Made by a program: the position numbers and the translations under genes
Source: an uncultured Bacteroidia bacterium
GTDB taxonomy: Bacteria; Bacteroidota; Bacteroidia; Bacteroidales; Prolixibacteraceae
Reading direction: 5' to 3'
Length of the DNA stretch: 64,000 bases
NCBI GenBank assembly: GCA_903918045.1
Contig: CAIXCY010000014.1
Location: forward strand, 1-64,000
Notes under the pieces: generated by a model
Told to the model about the DNA's origin: nothing
Seen by the model: the letters and a program-made list of their open reading frames with translations, nothing else
Database searches by the model: none
Shown: piece after piece, positions 58,436-64,000 of the stretch
Layout: the number at the start of each line of letters is the position of its first letter
Numbering within the stretch: position 1 is the stretch's first letter

Positions 58436-61400
58436 TTATTTCTTTTTTGACCCCGAACCTGATGGCTGTGTTTTAACATCCGTTTTACCAGAAGCAGGAG
58501 TCTCTTTACCGTCCAAACTCTGGAGATATTGAGACGCCTCATCAATAATGCCATCATCTTTCTGTTCATAATTCTCAATAATGCTCTTCAGTGTATTGGT
58601 TGCCTGAAAAAGATCGTTCTGTTTTTCATATACATGAGCAAGCAACAGAAAACTTTTTCCTAACCAGTACTGATGAGGGGAACTCTTCTCAATGAAATCA
58701 TTAACCTCGTTTTCTGTCTCCTTCAATTTGTTTTCACCATAATAATATTCGCAAACCCTGTATTTGGCTTCAGCCCCTTCCAGGGATTTGGCATCAGCCG
58801 ATAATTTACGCCAGAGTGGTAAAGCTTTTGACGGGTCGTTTAGTCCGACGTAAGCTTTAGCAGACTTAAAAGTAGCCTCACGATCAAGTTCAGGCGGCAC
58901 TTTCTCCATGCTTCTGAGCCTCCAGCCAATTTTAGAAACTGCATCATACTGTTTCATTTCATAATGGCAACGTAACCTCCCTGCCAAAGAGAGCAACAAA
59001 TTATTATTGTTTCCGGATACAGATTCCAAGCGTTCGTAATAACCTAAAGCTTTTTGAAAATCGCCTGCTTTGTAAGCGATTTCGGATCCATGTAACAGCG
59101 CATTCTCGGTAAAGATATTTTCAGGTTGTACCAGAATAAAATCATAATCTAACAGGGCCTCTTCAGGATTAGCGACAAATTCCAATTCCCCTTTATAAAA
59201 ATGGACATTAAGTGTGAAATTACCGGTGGGGAAATTCTCAAGATATTTACCAAGTTCATCAGCAGCCCGAGGATCTTTAGCCATATAAAGCTTCTCTGCC
59301 GCATAATAGGTGAGTGAATCCTGCTCATTTTGGGAAGGGGTTGCTGAATGTCCAAGTTTCCTGGCATAGGTGATATAATCCCCCACCTTATTATTCTCTA
59401 CATAATTATTCCGTATACCTGCAAGCGCCCCCTTTGCCTCCGGACTATTCGGATAATTTTCAGCTACCTGCTTATAGTATTCAGTCGAAGCATTAAAATC
59501 ATTACTGTTATACGCCAATAAACCCAATTGAACCAATGCCCTGGGCTTGTACGGACTCGTCGGAAACCGGGAAATCAACCCTTCATAACTCTCAACAGCC
59601 TTATTGTGATCCTGCAACCGTTCCCATGATTTTCCGGTTTCAAACATTGCATCATCAATATAGGCGGATTGCTGAAATTCCGATTCCAGCTGCTTTAATT
59701 CACTGATTTTAAGCTCATTATCATTCATTAATCCATGACTGAACGCTTTTTGGAATAAGGCATAATCGGAATCGGATGAGCGTGTCTCGTATGCCTTCTG
59801 ATACCATGAAATCGCCTCATCATATCTGCTGGCAACAAAACTGCAATCTCCAAGCCGATTTAAAGCATCGGAATACAGGGGTAAACTTTTGGTAATATTC
59901 CCTTCGATATACTTTATAAACCACGGAATTGCAAGTTCATACTCCTCCTTATTAAAGAAAACATATCCAAGATTATAATTTGAAATGGCATATTCTGTCA
60001 GCTTTGAGGCTCCCGGTGTACTCTGAAATTTCCTGTAATCGGCAACGGCTTCATCACTCTTCCCCAGCCTGAAATTGGCATCTCCACGCCAATAATAGGA
60101 CAGTCCACGCAATTCATTATTTTGATCTCCGTAAACTAGTGATTTATTAAACAACTGAATAGCATCCTGAAATTTCAGATCTCTGAAAAATTCAATCCCC
60201 CTGTTCAAGGCAACGCGTTGATAAGCTTTTTTGATTGTGGCGCTTTTCACTTTAATTTTGTCCAGTGAGACAAGGGCATCTTTATAATTACGCGTTGTCA
60301 TAAAAACTTTGCCAAGGTAGTCGTAAGCTACTCCATTTTTCTCCGAATTAGGATAGGCTGTAATGTAGCGGTCAAATGCCTTAATAGCCTCATTAAATGG
60401 AGAATAATTCAGTTCATAGGTGATTTTGGCATATTGGAAAAGGGCGTCCTCCTTAATCACGGGATCAAAATCAAGATTGGAAGCATTTTGAAACGCCATC
60501 ATAGCTCGCTGTTTATCTCCTTTTTTGATGTATAAATCAGCCAGTTCATAATAGCTGTTTTGTGCCAGTGCGTCCTTCCCCTTGACCGATTTCTCCAGAT
60601 TGGCAATTGCATTTTCCGTTTCCCCTTCGCTGGCAAAACAAAATCCTGCGACATAATATTGTAAAGGAGTTATATCCTTGCTTTTCAAATAGATTTTCAC
60701 ATATTGCAATGCCTCACTATAATTTTTCAGCAGGTAAAAGGAAACCCCAAGAACTTTAGCCAATTCAATTCGTCGTTCTTCAGAAGCGCCTTTCATTAAG
60801 GGTGGTGCCATTTGAACCACCTCCTCATACTTCTGCTGTGCAAAATAGATTTGTGCCTTGTAAAATGGGATCACTGCTGCAAATTGAGCCGACTTTTCTA
60901 TTTTTTCAAATTCCCGAAGTGCAACATCATATTTACCATCAAGATAGTTAATATGCGCCCAGTAATATTTTGATGCGTCAGAATATACACCTGGTTTATC
61001 TTTTAACTCTGCAAAGAAGACTTTAGCAATATCTTTGTTGCCTGCCTCAAGGTTAGAGAAGCCGGATTTATAGCAAAAATCATCCAGCTCTTTACCCGAT
61101 AAAGCATACCGATCAACATTTTTAAACGATGCGAGTGCCTTTGCATAATATTTCTGGTTAAAATCGGCATTTCCAAGTCTGAAATAGGCGTTGTTGATCC
61201 TTGGCGATTCCGGATTATTTGCCACAAATGATTCTAGTAACATTCGGCCATTAAGATTTCCCATTTCAAGATTACAAACCCGGATAAAGTAATCAGCCTC
61301 ATCCGCATAGGTAGATCCCGGCTGGGAAATCGCACTAAGCTTCTGGAATTCAAAAAGTGCTGCACCATAATTTTCAGCATTGAATAACTCAACTGATGTT

Positions 61401-61510
61401 TTATAAATCTCACTGTAGTTTTCCGGCCCATCCAATGTCTGGGCGTGTAAGGGGAAAACATAAAGTGAGAAAATCACAAAAACCTTAATAAACTGATTTT
61501 TAATTTTCAT
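58436..61510 (-). CDS. Tetratricopeptide-repeat periplasmic protein (1024 aa)
   Basis: Signal peptide; many TPR motifs (YEVALRYFEKI.., YDEAISWYQKAYETR..). Confidence 0.88.
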   Translation of the reverse strand: MKIKNQFIKVFVIFSLYVFPLHAQTLDGPENYSEIYKTSVELFNAENYGAALFEFQKLSAISQPGSTYADEADYFIRVCNLEMGNLNGRMLLESFVANNPESPRINNAYFRLGNADFNQKYYAKALASFKNVDRYALSGKELDDFCYKSGFSNLEAGNKDIAKVFFAELKDKPGVYSDASKYYWAHINYLDGKYDVALREFEKIEKSAQFAAVIPFYKAQIYFAQQKYEEVVQMAPPLMKGASEERRIELAKVLGVSFYLLKNYSEALQYVKIYLKSKDITPLQYYVAGFCFASEGETENAIANLEKSVKGKDALAQNSYYELADLYIKKGDKQRAMMAFQNASNLDFDPVIKEDALFQYAKITYELNYSPFNEAIKAFDRYITAYPNSEKNGVAYDYLGKVFMTTRNYKDALVSLDKIKVKSATIKKAYQRVALNRGIEFFRDLKFQDAIQLFNKSLVYGDQNNELRGLSYYWRGDANFRLGKSDEAVADYRKFQSTPGASKLTEYAISNYNLGYVFFNKEEYELAIPWFIKYIEGNITKSLPLYSDALNRLGDCSFVASRYDEAISWYQKAYETRSSDSDYALFQKAFSHGLMNDNELKISELKQLESEFQQSAYIDDAMFETGKSWERLQDHNKAVESYEGLISRFPTSPYKPRALVQLGLLAYNSNDFNASTEYYKQVAENYPNSPEAKGALAGIRNNYVENNKVGDYITYARKLGHSATPSQNEQDSLTYYAAEKLYMAKDPRAADELGKYLENFPTGNFTLNVHFYKGELEFVANPEEALLDYDFILVQPENIFTENALLHGSEIAYKAGDFQKALGYYERLESVSGNNNNLLLSLAGRLRCHYEMKQYDAVSKIGWRLRSMEKVPPELDREATFKSAKAYVGLNDPSKALPLWRKLSADAKSLEGAEAKYRVCEYYYGENKLKETENEVNDFIEKSSPHQYWLGKSFLLLAHVYEKQNDLFQATNTLKSIIENYEQKDDGIIDEASQYLQSLDGKETPASGKTDVKTQPSGSGSKKK

Positions 61511-61793
61511 TTGTATATTATTTGTTTTTTAGCGGCTAAATGAAATAGCGATAAGGAAATATTCAATTTCATTAATGAATTCTCAGCCAGGGCTATTTCA
61601 TCAGAAAATATGTTGTTTTAAAGAACTTATTAGATTTAATACCAAAATCTAAAATTAAGCCATGCAAATTAGCAAATTTCCGGATAACCGATGATCCGTT
61701 CCTACAACGAATTGATAAAAAAATCGATGAATATCATTAGTTTTGCAAACAGGTGCTTTTTACAAATATAGACTTTTAATAATTATTCGAATC

Positions 61794-62519
61794 GTGGAAC
61801 CAATCATTGAACTAAAAGATGCTGACATTTATCAACGTGAGACGTTGGTTCTGAAAAATATCAATTTGACTATAAATAAAGGGGAATTTCTTTATATAAT
61901 TGGGAAAGTGGGCAGCGGAAAATCGAGCTTGTTGAAAACTTTTTATAATGAACTCCCATTAATCTCCGGTCAGGGTTCCGTATGTGGGTATCATCTGGAA
62001 AAAATCCGGACCAGGGAGGTTCCTTTTCTTCGTCGCAGGCTGGGTATCGTGTTTCAGGACTTCCAGTTGCTGACAGACAGAAGTGTCTATAAAAATTTCG
62101 AATTTGTTTTAAAAGCCACAGAATGGAAGGATGAAAATGCAATAAAAGAACGGATTCAGGAAGTTCTATCAAAAGTCAATATGGAACATTCAGGATCACG
62201 TATGCCTCATCAACTCTCCGGTGGCGAACAACAACGTATTGTAATTGCCCGGGCCTTATTGAATAATCCCGAAATTATACTAGCCGATGAGCCTACAGGA
62301 AATCTTGATCCCGAAACATCGGAGGCCTTATTGAGGCTTTTGACGGAAATTCACCGCGAAGGGAAAACAATTATAATGGCGACGCACGATTATCCAATTA
62401 TACAAAAATTCCCTGCCCGCAAGATTGTCTGTGAGGCAGGATCAATAAGGAAACTTGATGATGAAACCAACATGATTGATTTTGAATCATTACTTGATGA
62501 ACCGCCATTAGACCAGTAA
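61794..62519 (+). CDS. ftsE: FtsE-type cell-division ABC ATPase
   Basis: GKVGSGKSSLLKTFYNELPLISGQ; LSGGEQQRIVIARALLNNPEIILADEPTGNLDPETS; GTG start at 61794 likely. Confidence 0.88.
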   Translation: MEPIIELKDADIYQRETLVLKNINLTINKGEFLYIIGKVGSGKSSLLKTFYNELPLISGQGSVCGYHLEKIRTREVPFLRRRLGIVFQDFQLLTDRSVYKNFEFVLKATEWKDENAIKERIQEVLSKVNMEHSGSRMPHQLSGGEQQRIVIARALLNNPEIILADEPTGNLDPETSEALLRLLTEIHREGKTIIMATHDYPIIQKFPARKIVCEAGSIRKLDDETNMIDFESLLDEPPLDQ

Positions 62520-62581
62520 AATGAGTTCAATCGATAATTTGACAATATCCCGCTTCAGAATCCAGGACAAAAAAATAAAGC

Positions 62582-63604
62582 ATGTTCCAGCTGTCGAATA
62601 ACCAATCACTGAAAGAGAAAAATACTTTCGGAATAACAGCCACTGCAAGGTATTATCTGATTGTAAAATCAGAATCTGAACTTTATGAATTTTTTAAAAA
62701 TAACAGATCAGCTATTCAGCTAAAGAGACTTTTCCTGGGAGCTGGAAGCAACCTTCTATTTCTTGACGATTTTAACGGGCTTGTTATTCATCCTTTGATT
62801 GGTGGAATAAATTTAGTCCGCGAAAATAAATATCAGGTCGAAGTAGAGGCAGGTGCAGGTGTTTCGTGGGATAACTTCGTAGCTTTTTGTGTTGACAAAG
62901 GTTGGCACGGTATTGAAAACCTATCTTTGATTCCAGGTAACACAGGAGCTGTACCGGTCCAAAATATCGGAGCCTATGGCGTCGAGGCAGGATCGGTAAT
63001 TTCAGAGGTCAAAGGGATCGATATTCCTTCTCTTAAGGATTACCACTATAATCATAAAGCCTGTGAATTTAATTATAGAACAAGCTTATTTAAAGAAAAA
63101 CTTAAAGAACAGTTTGTCATAACATCTGTTGTTTTCCGCCTTTCGAAGCAACCGAACTTTAAAATTCAGTACGAAGGATTGGAAGAGAAAATTAATCAGT
63201 ACGGAAAGACAAATCTTCAAAATATTCGTAAGGCAATCATTGCTATACGCCAATCAAAACTCCCCGATCCGGCCGTTTTTGGCAATGCAGGAAGTTTTTT
63301 CAAGAATCCGGTAGTTTCTGAATTGGTTGCCAATTCCTTGAAAAATTTATACCCTGAGCTACCGGTATATTCAATCGGACATGGAGTTGTAAAGTTAGCG
63401 GCAGGCTGGCTTATTGACAAGGCCGGCTGGAAAGGAAAGTCAGTGGGGAATGCTGCGGTTCACGAAAAACAGGCGTTGGTTTTAATTAATAAAGGGGGTG
63501 CTTCAGGAAAAGAGATCTTCAGGTTATCAGAATTGATCGCCGAAGATGTTTTGCAAAAATTCAATATTCATTTGGAACGCGAAGTTCAGGTAATTGGCGA
63601 TTAG
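62582..63604 (+). CDS. murB: UDP-N-acetylmuramate dehydrogenase
   Basis: LKEKNTFGITATARYYL; LGAGSNLLFLDDF; IPGNTGAVPVQNIGAYGVEAG; FGNAGSFFKNPVV. Confidence 0.96.
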   Translation: MFQLSNNQSLKEKNTFGITATARYYLIVKSESELYEFFKNNRSAIQLKRLFLGAGSNLLFLDDFNGLVIHPLIGGINLVRENKYQVEVEAGAGVSWDNFVAFCVDKGWHGIENLSLIPGNTGAVPVQNIGAYGVEAGSVISEVKGIDIPSLKDYHYNHKACEFNYRTSLFKEKLKEQFVITSVVFRLSKQPNFKIQYEGLEEKINQYGKTNLQNIRKAIIAIRQSKLPDPAVFGNAGSFFKNPVVSELVANSLKNLYPELPVYSIGHGVVKLAAGWLIDKAGWKGKSVGNAAVHEKQALVLINKGGASGKEIFRLSELIAEDVLQKFNIHLEREVQVIGD

Positions 63605-63724
63605 GTGCTATTAATCATTCCTTTGCGATCCACTCTAACCTCTCCCTTTCGCCACATCTCCTCTTCGCCCTTTCCCCCGACGTTCGTGCAGTCGTGGCTA
63701 TCTCTCCATCTCTCATTCGCCCTT

Positions 63725-64000
63725 TCACCTCCAAATTTTATTTCTATTCAAGGCATTCTGATATTTCGCCGCATTCCGGTTATGCTCCGCAAGGGATTGC
63801 GCAAAATTGTGATGTCCCGAGAAGTCCTCCTTTGCACAAAAATACATATAGTTATGGTGTTCAGCATTTAGAACGGCATCAACACTTGCAATATCGGGGA
63901 AATTTATCGGACCGGGAGGCAACCCTACGTATTTATAGGTGTTGTATGGTGAATCAACGGAAAGGTATTTTGTCAGGATCCGTTTGATCTGAAAATCGCC
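63725..64000 (-). CDS. mltG: Endolytic transglycosylase MltG, C-terminal part (N-terminus beyond the window)
   Basis: Open frame from the right edge: GDFQIKRILTKYLSVDSPYNTYKYVGLPPGPINFPDIASVDAVLNAEHHNYMYFCAKEDFSGHHNFAQSLAEHNRNAAKY; canonical SPYNTY..GLPPGPI motif. Confidence 0.92.
   Translation of the reverse strand, partial: GDFQIKRILTKYLSVDSPYNTYKYVGLPPGPINFPDIASVDAVLNAEHHNYMYFCAKEDFSGHHNFAQSLAEHNRNAAKYQNALNRNKIWR

Noticed and set aside
63605-63987. Plus-strand ORFs 63605..63871 and 63694..63987
   Set aside because: Antisense to the clearly recognisable MltG C-terminus on the minus strand.

Overview
This looks like a Bacteroidota (Bacteroidales-like) chromosomal segment. That call rests on gene content, TAnnTTTG-type promoter motifs and family-typical proteins. 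Most of it is housekeeping: aroC, ligA, dapA, folD, ffh, gyrB, murB, ftsE, pbpC plus an alpha-2-macroglobulin, and a partial mltG at the right edge. Points of interest: (1) a complete F-type ATP synthase operon (about 24.7-32.4 kb) is followed, after one stand-alone trpB-like gene, by a complete N-ATPase operon in the order atpDCQRBEFAG (34.3-40.9 kb). The c-subunit ion-site residues of the first look H+-type and those of the second look Na+-type. (2) A cobalamin riboswitch on the minus strand precedes a two-gene unit, Cys-rich CWC protein plus DUF4465-like lipoprotein, with no btuB/btuFCD in view. (3) A LytTR two-component system has decayed through a kinase frameshift and loss of the response-regulator receiver core. 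(4) A 20-bp G.U-tolerant hairpin with a competing alternative hairpin lies upstream of the F-ATPase operon. (5) Three genes are absent from the supplied ORF track: a 60-aa-repeat protein running off the left edge, a 59-aa winged-helix protein, and mltG at the right edge. Product calls were made by reading motifs, without database searches.
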